The position numbers and the translations under genes were made by a program. From Impatiens glandulifera (Eukaryota; Streptophyta; Magnoliopsida; Ericales; Balsaminaceae): a stretch of DNA of 64,000 bases. Positions 12,088 to 23,519 of the stretch are shown here, in pieces. Under the pieces are notes generated by a model, which saw nothing but the letters and a program-made list of their open reading frames with translations, was not told where the DNA came from and searched no databases. Each line of letters starts with the position of its first letter. Within the stretch, counting starts at the first letter, position 1. The stretch is from assembly GCF_907164915.1 (NCBI RefSeq), contig NC_061868.1, forward strand, positions 43,725,774-43,789,773, in the 5' to 3' direction.

Positions 12088-15000
12088 ATGTTGCGTTCAG
12101 CACTTAGAGTGGCTGTGAAGGCCCAGTTGAATCATTCAGCAAATGCTACTTGCATTGCTTCTCAGCAGTTGCATCAACAATTTTGGTCTTTGAGATCAAG
12201 AGACTACTCTTCCAAGGGTAGTAAGAAGAAGGGAGGAGGAGGGTCAGGAAAATCTTCTGCCAAATCCCCTTCCTCTGATACTAAAAGAGGAAAAGTCGCT
12301 CACCAGTCTGATGCCAAAGATAATATTACAACCAATCCAGACAACGAGACTCGGATCTTAGAGGAGAACATATTGGCTGAACTTGCAGAGGATGAGAAGG
12401 ATAAATCTCTTGATGTTGGTTATAATGGCCGTCCTCTCTTCACATACACACCTTCCCTCTCTCAACTTACTCGAAAGGATACCTGTTCTTACATGAAATT
12501 CGAGTAAATATGTATATTGTGTTTTCTTTGAGAATCTTCTTTATTGTTATATTTAATGTATATCTGCTTTTTTCTTTTCTTTTCTTTCCAATATGCAGCA
12601 TTAAGGAGTTGAATGCATCTTTACCAGAGGGTTTGCCTTCAGGAATGTTGAAAGAGTTTGAGGCATCAAGACGAACGGCCTTGTTGGTTCGCCAAAGTTT
12701 TCTTGACCTTCGTAACAATCTCAGTAGGATTGTTGATCCTCCTTTGCAGGATGACAAAGGTACTTCAACATGATCCAATTGTGTTATCCAATTTTATACT
12801 GAATTATCCATTTTAGAGGATTTGCTTTAGAATATTAATATATGTTATGCTTGAGAAAGTACGATCGTGTTAAAGAAAATCAAATAAGTTTAGAGGAATG
12901 ACTATTATTAATATACAAGTTACCAGGGTGATTTAAAGGGATTTAGATTTTGCTATGATTAGTGTTAATGCTGGAAAAAATCATTGAATAAGAAATTATA
13001 AATAAAGCTAAATGCTGTTCTATACTCATGTAACCCAAGACACTGCTCACTGATTGTGAAGATTCAAGTTTTGTTTATTTCTCTGTGCTGGCTGATAGGT
13101 TTCTCGATAAAGAGGATGAGAGAGTATGTTTAGTTTGTTTTTTGGTTGTGTCATAATATTTGAATATCATGTCAAAGATTGAATAATCATAACTTTAAGG
13201 TGTTAGACTTCCCTTTCATTGTATATCAGGGGGTGTTATATTGTAAGATGTGACCAGTACTAATACTCCATAAGAAAGAAGGCAGATTATACATCACTGA
13301 TGTTATTACAATTTTCAGGCCAAAAAATCCAGAAAAGAATTGTGCTGGATGGTCCAGTCAACGGTGGGAAAAGTATTACACTTTCATTGCTGGTTCACTG
13401 GGCTCGCGATCAAGGTTGGCTGGTCTTTTATGTTCCAGAAGGACGTAAATGGACACATGGGGGATATTTCTATAAAAACCCTCAAACTGGTTTATGGGAT
13501 ACTCCTGTTCAGGCAGCAGACGCTCTTCAGGCAATAAACTGAAACTTTTGCTAGTCATCTGTGACTCTTACACTTGATTTGACATTATAAAGGACTTTCT
13601 TTGATTGCTTTGAATTATAACACTTGTGATTATCACACCTGCGCCTCTTGTTTTGTTGATGTACAGGATTTTATGAAATATAACGAATCAAAGTTGGAGA
13701 AAATACCTTGTCAAATTTCTGATCCTATTCCTCTTGGAGAGGGTGCTGGAATTGGATGGATGAAAGGTGTGGATTCAATAACAATGCCTGAAGGTTCAAC
13801 ACTTTATGATCTTATTCAAACTGGTATCACTAACAGCCATGCTGCTGTTGGAGTAATAGTTCGTCTCCGGAAAGAATTATCACTTGTGAAAGACATACCT
13901 GTTCTAATTGCGATTGATCAAGTAAAAACTATAAGTCTTTTATTTCAAACTGTTAATTTATTTTTTCAAAATTTCTATTTCACTTCCATTCTTTACCTTA
14001 TATTGTCTTGTATTTGTGTGTACAGTATAATAGTTGGTTTACATTCAGTGAGTTCCAGGAGCCCGTAACTGTTCGTTCATGCCGAGATATCCATGCTCGG
14101 GAACTTACTATGGTTAGTTTTGATTTTGAACTTACTATGGTTACTATTGTTTTTTTAACTTATGAGATAAAATCATGATGAGTCTGCATTGGACTGTTAA
14201 ATATTCACTTATTCATTTTTATTCTAGGCCTTGTTTGATCTTGGTTTATTTGAATAGCCACATGGTTATTTAACTTATTTTCCAAATATTCTTGTTTGAT
14301 ACACGTAATTTGGGTAAAAGGACCATAGGGTATAAATATATAGTGTGACAGCATCATTGTTGATGAACTTATTGGATTTGTAGTCTGACAGCATTAGCTT
14401 ATTATTGTGCATGAAACTGAGATGAATATGATTGCTACACATAATATATAAACGTTGATTACTGTTTGTAGGTAAATGCATTCAGGTCTATGATGCATGA
14501 TGACATTATGATTGGTGCCTTTTCGCATTCAACTGCTGTGGGTAAACTTCGCCAAGATTTGCCAGATGTGCCAATCGATGCTCGGATGAATTATCCTCGC
14601 TACAATGTTGAAGAAGCTGCTGCCGTTAGCCACTATTATCTAAGGTATGTTTTGGTTATATTTGATGTTTTTGCCATCTAATTAATAAAAGTGGGCACAG
14701 CAACTTCCTAAACTTCACTGCAATCTAAGTGATTTAACTCCTTAATCATTTGTTGATTCTATATAAATCTTACCTGGTGCTTTGGCTCTGGTTACCACAT
14801 TTGAAAACACATTTTCTGTCAGATTTCTCTTTAGTCTTGCAATAAATTTCTTGGGTCTCTCTTTTGTATTCAGATACAAAAACATAAGTGCTACCAAATA
14901 GTCTCGAATGAACAGTAAGGATATACAATAGGGCCTTGTTTGATGTGGGTTGTTTGGGATTATCTCTAGATAGTATAATTGACTCAACAATCACATCATT

Positions 15001-15675
15001 TAAATTATCAACCAAAATACCCTATATTTTTTAAAAAGAAATATATTTATTCACTTTATATTCATACCTAGGAGGTTGTTTGATCTTGTTGGGTTATTTG
15101 GATACTTAAAAAAGTACTGTCACATCACCGATCCTTTGAACTATTAAATCACTTAATTCATCAACTAAAATACCAAACTATCCATATTTAATTTGTTTAT
15201 ATAATTTAAATTTTTAAGTATAGAAGTACATTTTTTTAATGATTTAACCTAAATAACCCCCCAAAAGCCATGTTTTCATCAAGCAAGATTTTGATTTTGT
15301 AACCTTCAAGTAACCTACATCAAACAGGGTTATTTGGAAATAACTTGATGGTTATTCAAATAACCCCGGATCAAGCATGGCCTAGGTTGTTAATGTAGTA
15401 ATTTTGGTGTCTAGTATTTCTTATTCCCGTTCCTTTTGGTGGGTTCTTGGGTAAGATATAGTCTTGGTGGTATTTATTTAAGTTTGGCTTGTACGCAAAT
15501 CTAACATAGTTGTCTAGGCTCGTTCTGTTCATTTGGATTTATAAATTTGATATTACTTTGTAGGCAAAGACTGGTGCGAAGAGAGGCCTTCTCAGAGGAA
15601 GGGTGGAAGAAGGTATTCTATCTGTCCCATGGAAATGGGGCAGAAATGAGATGGTTAGTTCCTTTCATGAGATGA
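12088..15675 (+). CDS. Mitochondrial small-subunit ribosomal protein mS29 (DAP3)
   Basis: Seven coding exons: 12088-12503, 12599-12759, 13319-13530, 13667-13921, 14026-14112, 14472-14644, 15564-15675. Together they are 1416 bases, 471 residues, in frame throughout. The product is the GTP/ATP-binding P-loop protein of the mitochondrial 28S-type subunit, homologous to animal DAP3. The N-terminus (MLRSALRVAVKAQ) is Arg-rich without acids to about residue 40, as in a matrix targeting peptide. The Walker A motif GPVNGGKS is at 204-211. A Walker B-like strand (VLIAIDQYNSW) spans the exon 4/5 junction near 342-352. The end reads GNGAEMRWLVPFMR. Intron 3 starts with GC rather than GT. An untranslated leader exon lies upstream. 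Its acceptor is at 12038-12039, and its donor is probably 11808 or 11710. Introns 5 and 6 carry inverted MITE ends. No other family fits. Confidence 0.93.
14226..14285 (+). mobile_element. MITE end in mS29 intron 5
   Basis: The segment begins AGGCCTTGTTTGATCTTGG and continues with TTATTTGAATAGCCA and GGTTATTT. This matches, over about 46 bases, the reverse complement of 15338-15383 in the next intron. It is a terminal segment of the hAT-like MITE family that recurs at 15.0-15.4, 39.0 and 61.6 kb. Its own partner end in intron 5 was not found. Confidence 0.55.
14931..15383 (-). mobile_element. MITE copies in mS29 intron 6
   Basis: GGGCCTTGTTTGATGTGGG (14931) and GGTTGTTTGATCTTGTTGGG (about 15073) are two left-type ends. 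The right end at 15383 is an inverted AGGCCATGCTTGATCC end. The body has the family signature 'ATCACTTAATTCATCAACTAAAATACCAAACTA', seen also at 39.1 and 61.6 kb. The arrangement suggests two overlapping or nested copies. There is no transposase. Target duplications were not resolved. Confidence 0.55.
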
Positions 15676-17590
15676 CTGCCTTCCTAAACATCAGATTTCG
15701 ATTCTTGAAAAGGCGAAACAGACTCCTTTTTTCTGGGTTAGTATTAACATTTGTTTCTTTGAAGGAGTGAAATGATTGCTACACTAATTATTTTGAAATT
15801 TGTATCTGAAAGAAAATGCTAAGCTTTTTCTGAAAATACTTCAATCTTCTGGCCCGACAATAATCTTGTATTCTCTTATCGTTGTACCACTTTCAGGTGG
15901 ATTCTAAGACCATTAGTACTATGTATATTTCTGGATTTTGCATGGGTCACTTTTAACAGTCTTTATCTTCCTCTCGAGTTGAGAACTAAAAATAAGATGT
16001 ATTCTAAGACCACTTTCAGGTGGATTCTAAGACCATTAGTACTATGTACATTTCTGGATTTTGCATGGGTCACTTTTAAGTTTTAACAGTCTTTATCGAC
16101 CTCTCGAGTTGAGAACTAAAAATAAGATGATAGAACCATTTCTTACTAACCTGTTTTGATTTCGCGCAGACATAATGTTAGTTGATTTGATATTTCATTA
16201 TAGTTTTATGATTCGTGCTCAAATAATTTTGAGGAAATTAAATTAAGCGGAAGCATTATTAATTAATTCTTATGATTAAAGTATATATATATATATTATA
16301 TGTATTTTGCTTGCTTACAAAATTGTATGAATATTATTTATAGAATTTTAATAAAATTTTACAGTTAAAAAGTATAATGATTGATTGAGTAATGGTTTAG
16401 TGATTTAAAAATTATAATAATCCCAAAATCTTTTAATAATATGGCTTGTGGATAGTTGGAACTATATAATCAAAAACTTTAATATCTAATACTTTTTAAA
16501 ACAATTTTTGCACTATTTGACTCTGGCTTAATAGATAACCAGCCATAAAGTATGGTGTCAGAAAATATTGATTTATCTATTTTTTTATAAACTATGATCA
16601 AAGTTATGTTATTTAGATTTTATTTGAACGAATGAACTTTAAAAAAACCAACATCAAACGAGCCCTATTTAGACTTAAAAATGTCCCTTTTGAAATAAAA
16701 ATGTATGCATGAAAAGTTAGTTCAACAACATAAAAAGACATGAAAATTTTAGCACAAAAAGACAGTGGTTTAGAATTCCAACAGATTATGTTTTGTTGGA
16801 CAACAAAAAATAATATGCATCAACTTTATAGTTTTGTCCTTTTATGAATTCTCTTCAAATATTTCATTTTTTTGAATTTAGTGTAGTGGACAGAGGGATG
16901 TTTACTGATGATAGGTGCATTGTAATATGGTTAATCATTGTAAGATGGGTTGCGATTAGATGAAGATGGCAACCCACTTGTTTTTTTGCATTACAAAGGA
17001 GTGATTGCTATTTTGAACTTACTTTAGAACATAATTGATATTGAGTGGATAATTTTTGTGTCAATTCGTCGGTTGTTGAAAAATTTAGATTAAAGATGCG
17101 AGCTCGGTTGGATTAAGTCGACAATGTTTACTCCAGTTATCTTTCTGGTGGACCATTTGACTTGAAATGAACTATAAAACGTTTAGTGACAGTTCAATCG
17201 ATGAATTTACTTTACAACTCTATTATTATATCGATACGAGGATTCAGTGTACTCAATCTTCTTTAATTGTAAGCATTTTTACCCTTAAGTTTTTATTATT
17301 GTTTCTCATATGGATTTTTCTCGTTTTGTTTCTCATTGTTTTAACTCGTGTTTTTGTATTTGTATTATTGTTTTTGTATGTATGAAAATTTCTTTAAAAA
17401 GAATTCAAACATATTATGTAGCAAAAACATCTTTTAAATTCAGCTACAACAAAACTTAATTAGATCCAAATAGGAATAATCAAAACTTGATATTCCAAAT
17501 TCAAGACTTACCTTCTTTATTCATTACTACTATAACAGTTTCTTAAGACATTCAATCAAAGTTTCCAACAAGAACATCAACATAAAACAA
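15676..17590. other. Spacer between mS29 and the SDR gene
   Basis: Begins with the mS29 3' untranslated region and a 123-base tandem duplication (listed separately), then AT-rich DNA. A MITE-family end (ACATCAAACGAGCCC, about 16651-16665) is visible. The hydrophobic reading frame at 17167-17385 is T-rich low-complexity sequence, not a supported gene. The SDR 3' untranslated region occupies the last part. Confidence 0.5.
15886..16129 (+). repeat. Tandem duplication of about 120 bp
   Basis: Copy 1 is 15886-15999 and copy 2 is 16009-16129. They are nearly identical: both start ACCACTTTCAGGTGGATTC and end GAACTAAAAATAAGATG. Copy 2 has a 7-base insertion (near AGTTTTAA) and a few substitutions. 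The duplication lies about 210 bases downstream of the mS29 stop, so it is probably in or just after the 3' untranslated region. The low divergence implies a recent event. Confidence 0.9.
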
Positions 17591-18502
17591 CTACAATCTC
17601 GAACCTAACACTCCTCCAGAAACAACAATAGTTTCTCCAGTAATATAAGAAGCATCATCCGATGCCAAAAAGGCAGTAGCAGCAGCCATATCTTCAACTG
17701 TCCCAAGCCTATTTAACAATGTCCTCCCTACTATCATATTCCTAACATCCTTGTTTTCAGTAATGAACGATGCAAAATGCGTAGGAACAAAACCAGGAGC
17801 AACACAGTTAACACGCGTTTTCGGTGCCATTGTTTGTGCAAGAGCCTTGGAAAGTCCAAGAAGAGCTGTTTTCGTTACCCCATACATAGCCATGTTTGCA
17901 TCTGGTTGATACCCAGCAATTGAAGAAACAAAAACAATAGATGAACCCTCATTTCTCACTAAATAAGGAGCAGCTTCCTGTACAATCAGTATTGAAGCTT
18001 TTACATTGATTTCCCACAGCTTATCCAACACAGATTCCTTCGTCTCCAATATCGAATCAACAGATGGATTCACAGCAGCATTAGATACAAGAACATCAAT
18101 TTTTCCATACTTCTGTTAACAGATTAGAACAATCAATCAATGAATCAAATTGGATGATTAAAATTTCATTTTTTGAAGACCTGAATGGTTTCCTGGATGA
18201 GATTTTTTCTCTGTTGAGGATTTGAGACATGACAGACTACTCCATAAGCTTCGATTCCTTTGGATTTAAGATTCTCCACTGCTTCATCCACGTTTTTCTA
18301 CATTAAAGATTTATCATTTATATTCTTGATCAAAGGATTGTTAATAAAACGATCAGATCAGATTATTAACCTGCTTGCGAGAAGAGATGACAACTGAAGC
18401 ACCTTCGAGACCTAAACGTTGGGCGATTCCGAATCCGATTCCTTGAGTTGACGCGGTAACAATTGCAACCTTACCAGTAAATCTCTTTCCGATCTTCTCC
18501 AT
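17591..18502 (-). CDS. IBR1: Peroxisomal short-chain dehydrogenase/reductase, IBR1/SDRA-like
   Basis: Three exons on the minus strand: 18371-18502, 18181-18297, 17591-18112 (771 bases, 256 residues). The classical SDR fold is visible. The cofactor loop TASTQGIG is at 16-23, the NAA motif at 94-96, Asn119, and the catalytic set Ser147-Tyr160-Lys164 (SSIAGY and YGVTK). The strand APGFVPT follows. The Thr-Ala-Ser-Thr version of the glycine loop is typical of the DHRS4 group. The last three residues are SRL, a type 1 peroxisomal signal. In Arabidopsis the matching protein (IBR1/SDRA) acts in peroxisomal conversion of indole-3-butyric acid to IAA, and that role is transferred by similarity. ATG 18502 gives the standard short N-terminus [16 protein letters not shown]. 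No neighbour is functionally related. Confidence 0.93.
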
Positions 18503-19374
18503 TTCCAACAACTGTTGATCGGATCTGCGGCTGCTGAGAATAATAAGAAGAAGAAGTCGTCTGTCGGCGATGGGAACAAGATTTTCAGGAAGAAGGTTCT
18601 TATCGGCTAAGGAAGAAAAAAAGAAGAAAACTTGTTTTAGTTTGATTTGACGACGCCGTGTGTTTATGTTTTAAATCTTCAATTATTTAATTATAATAAT
18701 TCTTATTTTCAACTATTGTAAACAAATATATTTTTTTTTAGATATTTTTTAAACACTAGATAAAATGTTTATTTATTAAAACTAGTTATCTATTATTATT
18801 TTTATCAAACAATTATTTATAAAAAAAACTCAATAAAAATCATAAATAACTTAAACAAGCTATATTTTGTTTTTGTTTTTTTATATATTTATTTGGTCTT
18901 ATTTTACTTACAAATAAAACAGACAAAAAGGACAGCTGCATTAAAAGGGAGGTTCAATGGTTGGTTGGATTTGGTTTTAAAGCCGGTTTGGTTACAGATT
19001 TAAAAAACTGTTAAAGGTTTGTTTGTTTGTTTGATTCAGAATTTCGGTACAGTCTTGCCATGTTTGGTTCAAGATTTCAGCATTTATATGGATAGATTTT
19101 GTATGTTTAATTTGATTTGTTTTGTTTTGATATGTTTTTGTTCAGTTTTGATATTTTTAATTTTTTATCAAATCAGTCAACTTTCTTATTTTTTAAATTA
19201 TTTTGTGGGTCTTATATTTTTTTTATAAAATATAAAATATATTTTAATATTTTAGTTAATAAATTAAGTAATTTGATAAATAAAAATAAAATAAAATAAT
19301 ATTTGATTTAATTTAATTATTTAAATAATCTAAACCAACATAAAGAAGTATTCTATTATTTTAAAATTTAAAAT
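18503..19374. other. SDR leader/promoter and AT-rich spacer
   Basis: The first 150 bases are GA/CT-rich leader of the SDR gene (minus strand). At 18955-19150 the words GGTTGGTTGG, GGTTTGGTT and TTTGTTTG repeat, which looks like a degenerate GGTTTGG-type repeat. No coding region is supported. Two hydrophobic frames near 19.02-19.30 kb are T-rich artefacts. Confidence 0.45.
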
Positions 19375-19995
19375 TTATTTTTTCTCTTTTTTTTTATTAA
19401 TTAATTAATTAATTTATCACTTTTTATTATTTTTTTCTTTTATTTATATATTTTTAATTGCTTACTTAATTCATTCGTCTCCTTTTACTATTTCTTCTTT
19501 TATTATTCGGTTTGTTTTATAAACTAATATTTAAATATTATAAATTATAAGATATAAAATAGTTCAATATTTACTATAATATTTATAATGTTTAATTAGC
19601 TAGTTTATAAAATAATATTTTCATTTTTTCCACCCCTATAATTTTTAAATTTGCATGATAAATAAAATTTATTTAAAAAAAATAGTACAAGTAATTATTT
19701 AATAAAAATACTTGAATAAAATATGAAAATATTAGAATATAAAATCATTGAACTACTTTATATATCATAATATTCAACTATTAATTCTTAAATGAGACCA
19801 ACTAATATTAAATAATTTATGTTGATATAAAATAAATAAATAATAAAAAATAATTATCAAATAACGAAAGAAGAAATAGTAAAAAGAAATAAATTGATTA
19901 ATTAATTAATAAAAAAAATTAAAGAAAATAAGAAATAATAAAAAAAGACAAATTAATTAATTAATAAAAATAGAAGAATAGAAAAAAAATGAATA
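19375..19995. mobile_element. AT-rich foldback element
   Basis: The block at about 19383-19512 (TTATTAATTAATTAATTT, then TTTTTATTATTT, then TCCTTTTACTATTTCTTC) is present as its reverse complement at about 19857-19990. The inner flanks also match in inverted orientation: ATATAAAATAGTTCAATA near 19550 against the complement of TGAACTACTTTATATA near 19750. So the arms run for about 250-300 bases with little loop. There is no ORF. This is consistent with a foldback or large-palindrome MITE. The outer borders are approximate. Confidence 0.55.
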
Positions 19996-22430
19996 TTTAA
20001 TTAATAAATATTAAATTTAAATTTTTAAAAAGCAATTAACTATTATTACTAAAAAGATGTTAAATGAGTTAATTTTTAATAGTATGTATATATTAGTTCA
20101 TATATTTAACTAGGCTAGTTTTACAAGTACACGTGTCTAAATAATTTTTTTTTTCTATATTTATTAGTGATTAACGTGATACAAATATCACTCTCTAGTC
20201 AATTATCCATCAAATGTGTTCAGAGTATTGTCCAAAAAAATTCTTTGATTTGACTTTTATTTTCAGATTGTGACGTGATTCTTCCTTGTATTCGTGTACG
20301 TCTCGATCTTAATAGCAAATGAGACCTCTTACATATATTCTCATAATTTGTATCGATGATCATTTCTTGAGTCTATGTCCATCACATTCTTAACAGTAAA
20401 AGAGACGAAAATCGGATTTGAAGTTATTTTTTATTTTTCTAATAAAAATACTCAATTTGATATTTCATATGGATGTCCTCTTATCTGTATCCTTTCATGA
20501 TTTATATGAATTTTTCACTATTTTGGCCATATATATGTAGATAATTCAATTTGGCATGACCTTTTTTGCGTCGCTTACCAATTTTTGGCTATCTTTCGAC
20601 GCCGTTTCAATGGTTCGTTCATTTTGCTTTATTTTAACCGTCGTCGTTCAAGAACTCAAATGAGTTCGTTTTTGAAAGAATCCTTAACAAATCGCGTAAT
20701 TGTTAAAAAAAAATTATTGTTAGTTTTATTTTTGTAAACTATTTATGTAATTTAATATCTAGATCATCAATTATTGTTTTTGATTTTGTTAATGTTATCT
20801 TATATTATTTATTAATTAATTTCTCTTATTTAACTCTTATTTGATTTTATTGAGAATTATTTTTTATAAAAAAAATATCCAACAAATCATAAAGAAAAAA
20901 ATCACCCCAAACGGATAGGTTTATAGATTCTTAATTAGTGGGAATGTTAACCTTTTTTAATTTTTATTATTCTTTGGGGTTAAAAGATATTTTTAAATGT
21001 TTTTATTAAAAAATATTATTTTTGAGGAAGTTGTTTTTAAGGAAGTTATTAAAACTGTTAAATGAGAGAAAGATTTGAGTTAATTTTACCATCTTGGATA
21101 AACTAAGTCAACAGTTAAATAAGTGTACAAAGCGAGTTGCATCTATTGTTTTTTTATCAAATTATATATTTATAAATATTTTTGGTTAAATTAATTTTAA
21201 TAATATAAAATTATTATTTGGTGTGAATATTGTACCAACTATAAAATGTGTCCAAATCTATTTAAAATATATGGTTGATTTAAATTTTATAATTAAATGA
21301 GATTAAATAGTCTAATTTAGATAAATTCATTTTAACTAGTTAATTTTTTTATGATTTTAATATTATATTAGTTTATAAATTATTTCAATTTGATCAATTT
21401 TATAAATTAAAGTGAATTAATATTTTAAATTCATAAAAAAGTATTAATTATTCATATAAATGAATTTATGTAATTGATATTGTTTTATATCATTTATTTT
21501 TTAATTAGTTTTAAAAATTAATTATATTTACTTATGTATACAAATAATAATAATAATTTAAAATTAATTCGGTTAAATCTTATTTTTCAAGTCAAAATTT
21601 GTCCTGTTGAATTATAAAAGTGGTTTATTAAGTTAGATTTTTAATATTTATTAAAATAAAGAAAAATATTGTTTTTCCTGTTCACTAAATTTTTTAATGA
21701 AGTAAAAATATCAATTTAACTCTTAAAATATTATCATTTTTATGATTTTAAAGAAGACTGTTCATTTTAGTTTATATTTTAAATTTATGATGGTTAAATT
21801 TTACACTTTATGAGTTTATAAATTATTTAATTTTATGATTTTATATCTATTATAAAAATAAAAATAAAAATGAATTTATATTTATAAATTTATAACTTTT
21901 TAAACTAATTTAATTGATTTTATAAGTATAACTTCTTTCTAATGTGATTTATTTATTATATTTTTTTTTATATGAAAAAAGTAATAATAATATATTTAAA
22001 AATCAATCCTGCTATTTTAAATAAATTCTCAAATTTTATTTGTGATAAAACTAATTGCTTATGTTTTAATTAGATTCTGGCTATTGATTTTTATATGATT
22101 TTTTAAAAATAAAATGTAATACTATAAAGCTTTGCTTTAAGTTGGTTTTTTGAATTTTATTTTTTTTTGTAAATGTATGCTATATCTTATAAGACTAATG
22201 ATATTGTTATATTGTTTTAACTATCATATCATTAATTTATAGTAGTTTAATAAATTAAAAACTTAAATAACTTAAAATATTTATTTGCTTAATTATTTTT
22301 ACAAAACCTATAAAAAAAACCCTTAAATAATACCTATGAAACAAGCCCATAAATGTTAGTAAAAAAATGAGAAAAAATAAGAATAAATTGAGAGAAAAGT
22401 GAAAGAAAAAATAAACTTGCGAGAATTATG
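19996..22430. other. AT-rich spacer
   Basis: No gene is seen. A less AT-rich patch at 20270-20700 has CG-containing words (CGTGTACGTCTCGATC, CGACGCCGTTTC, CCGTCGTCGTTC) but no convincing open frame or RNA fold that I can identify. It may be an old repeat end or gene remnant. A MITE-family end (GAAACAAGCCC) lies near 22338. Confidence 0.4.
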
Positions 22431-22755
22431 GCCTCGAGAATGCCAAATCAGTGATATAGGAAAAAGACAAGAGGAGAGAGAGTAGAGAGAGAAACTGGGG
22501 TTGCTTGCTTACAGTCTTCTTCTTCGTCGGTGGTCACATGCGCATCTGATTCTTCTTCTTCATCTTCTTCTTCTGTTTCATAATCTGAATAATTAATCAT
22601 CATTAATTAAACTAAACCAAACCCATTTCCCCCAATTTCAAGAACAACCCAGATTATAAATCTAACCTTACTTAAGAAATCAGCAAGAAATCCTTGTAAA
22701 TTCTGAAGAAGAGATCATCATCATGGGTACAAGATCTGAATCATCTGATCATGGG

Positions 22756-22798
<43 letters not shown>

Positions 22799-23233
22799 TA
22801 TAGATAGATGAAGATTCATTCATGATCAAACTAAATAGCTAGCTAGCTTTAGTAATATTAATAATTATATATATGATAAAAGAAAGAAAGAGAGATCTGT
22901 TCATGATGATGATGAGGATGATCATTTGGTAATGATTACAAGCTCTTTCTTTCTATTGGAAGCCATAAAACAACAACAACTCAACATCCCTATAAAAGTT
23001 AAGTCAATATCTTTCATCATTACACCAATCAGCAACCAAATTAAACAATTATATCATCACCATCATCCATTCTGTAAAACAAAAAAAACCAGTACAAGTA
23101 ACTAGCTAGTATTAATTAAGAACAAGGATCGATTGACTAGATATATAGATAGACAGATATTGAAGTAAGAAATGAACAGATCTAGCTAGCCAGAAGATAA
23201 TTATATATTATTGATGGAAGAAGCAGTAATTAA
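22431..23233 (-). other. Probable 3' part of the MIR166 primary transcript
   Basis: This stretch follows the MIR166 hairpin on the minus strand. It holds an (AT)20 run (22757-22796) and a GA-rich tract: on the minus strand 22515-22585 reads as repeated GAAGAAGAA. It contains no long ORF. Plant MIR166 precursors are commonly 0.5-1.5 kb and can be spliced, so the region may be transcribed. A GTAAGC donor-like site lies near 22508-22513 on the minus strand. The transcript extent is inference. Confidence 0.35.
22757..22796. repeat. (AT)20 microsatellite
   Basis: A pure TA dinucleotide run of 40 bases about 440 bases downstream of the MIR166 hairpin. Confidence 0.9.
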
Positions 23234-23254
23234 GGGGAATGAAGCCTGGTCCGA
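23234..23254 (-). ncRNA. Mature miR166 (3' arm, 21 nt)
   Basis: Identical at all 21 positions to the widely conserved miR166a form as I know it: 5' U, GGACCAGGCUUCAUUCC core. It sits on the 3' arm, as in all MIR165/166 loci. Confidence 0.95.
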
Positions 23255-23362
23255 TGACACAAATCTTATTCAATTCATCAACTGATGATGATGAAGAAGA
23301 GATAGATAGAAAAACTCATAGATCTGATCCATCCATCCATCCATATATATATAAATTCATGG

Positions 23363-23383
23363 CCTCGAGCCAAACAACATTCC
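23363..23383 (-). ncRNA. miR166* (5' arm, 21 nt)
   Basis: Matches the common miR166* with U in place of C at position 11. The change turns a pair with G from C-G into U-G, so the duplex is kept. Confidence 0.88.
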
Positions 23384-23496
23384 CCTCAAAATCAAAGCTT
23401 CCTTCTTTCTTCAAAAACCCACAATTTAATTTAACAAGATTATAGAGAGATGATGAAGAAGAAGAAGGGGGCAGGCAAGGCATGTATAGTCGACTG

Positions 23497-23508
23497 TCTA
23501 TATAGATA
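23497..23508 (-). promoter_or_regulatory. Candidate TATA box of MIR166
   Basis: TATCTATATAGA on the minus strand lies about 110 bases upstream of miR166*, so a start near 23470 would leave a 5' leader of about 80 bases. That is a normal layout for plant MIR166 genes. Motif-based inference only. Confidence 0.4.
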
Positions 23509-23519
23509 GGCTAGAGCTA

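Larger units (their letters stand above)
23228..23390 (-). ncRNA. MIR166: MIR166 precursor hairpin
   Basis: On the minus strand the 3' arm (23234-23254) is exactly the mature miR166 sequence starting UCGGACCAGGCUUC and ending CAUUCCCC. The 5' arm (23363-23383) is the miR166* strand starting GGAAUGUUGUUUGGCUCGAGG. The two pair along their whole length with the expected mismatches (two U-U, one C-A, a few G-U), and the paired stem continues a few bases outward (GAGGGG / CCCCUU). The loop side is about 108 bases. miR166 guides cleavage of HD-ZIP III mRNAs (PHB/PHV/REV class) and so sets leaf polarity, meristem and vascular pattern. No functional protein is implied by the antisense reading frame of 68 codons that covers the hairpin. 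Confidence 0.95.

Noticed and set aside
13601..13666. Upstream in-frame start of the ORF over mS29 exon 4
   Set aside because: This is the end of intron 3 read through. The CAG acceptor at 13664-13666 and family similarity set the exon start at 13667.
17167..17385. Hydrophobic 72-codon ORF
   Set aside because: The hydrophobic residues come from T-rich low-complexity sequence. There is no conserved motif or gene context.
19019..19299. Two overlapping Phe/Leu/Ile-rich ORFs
   Set aside because: T-rich spacer inside a GGTTTGG/TTTGTTTG repeat. Composition explains the open frames.
20270..20700. Possible gene in a less AT-rich patch
   Set aside because: No open frame over 40 codons, no splice-consistent exon chain and no RNA fold I could identify.
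23239..23445. Plus-strand ORF of 68 codons
   Set aside because: It is antisense to the MIR166 hairpin, has no domain, and its start lies within the miR166 complement.
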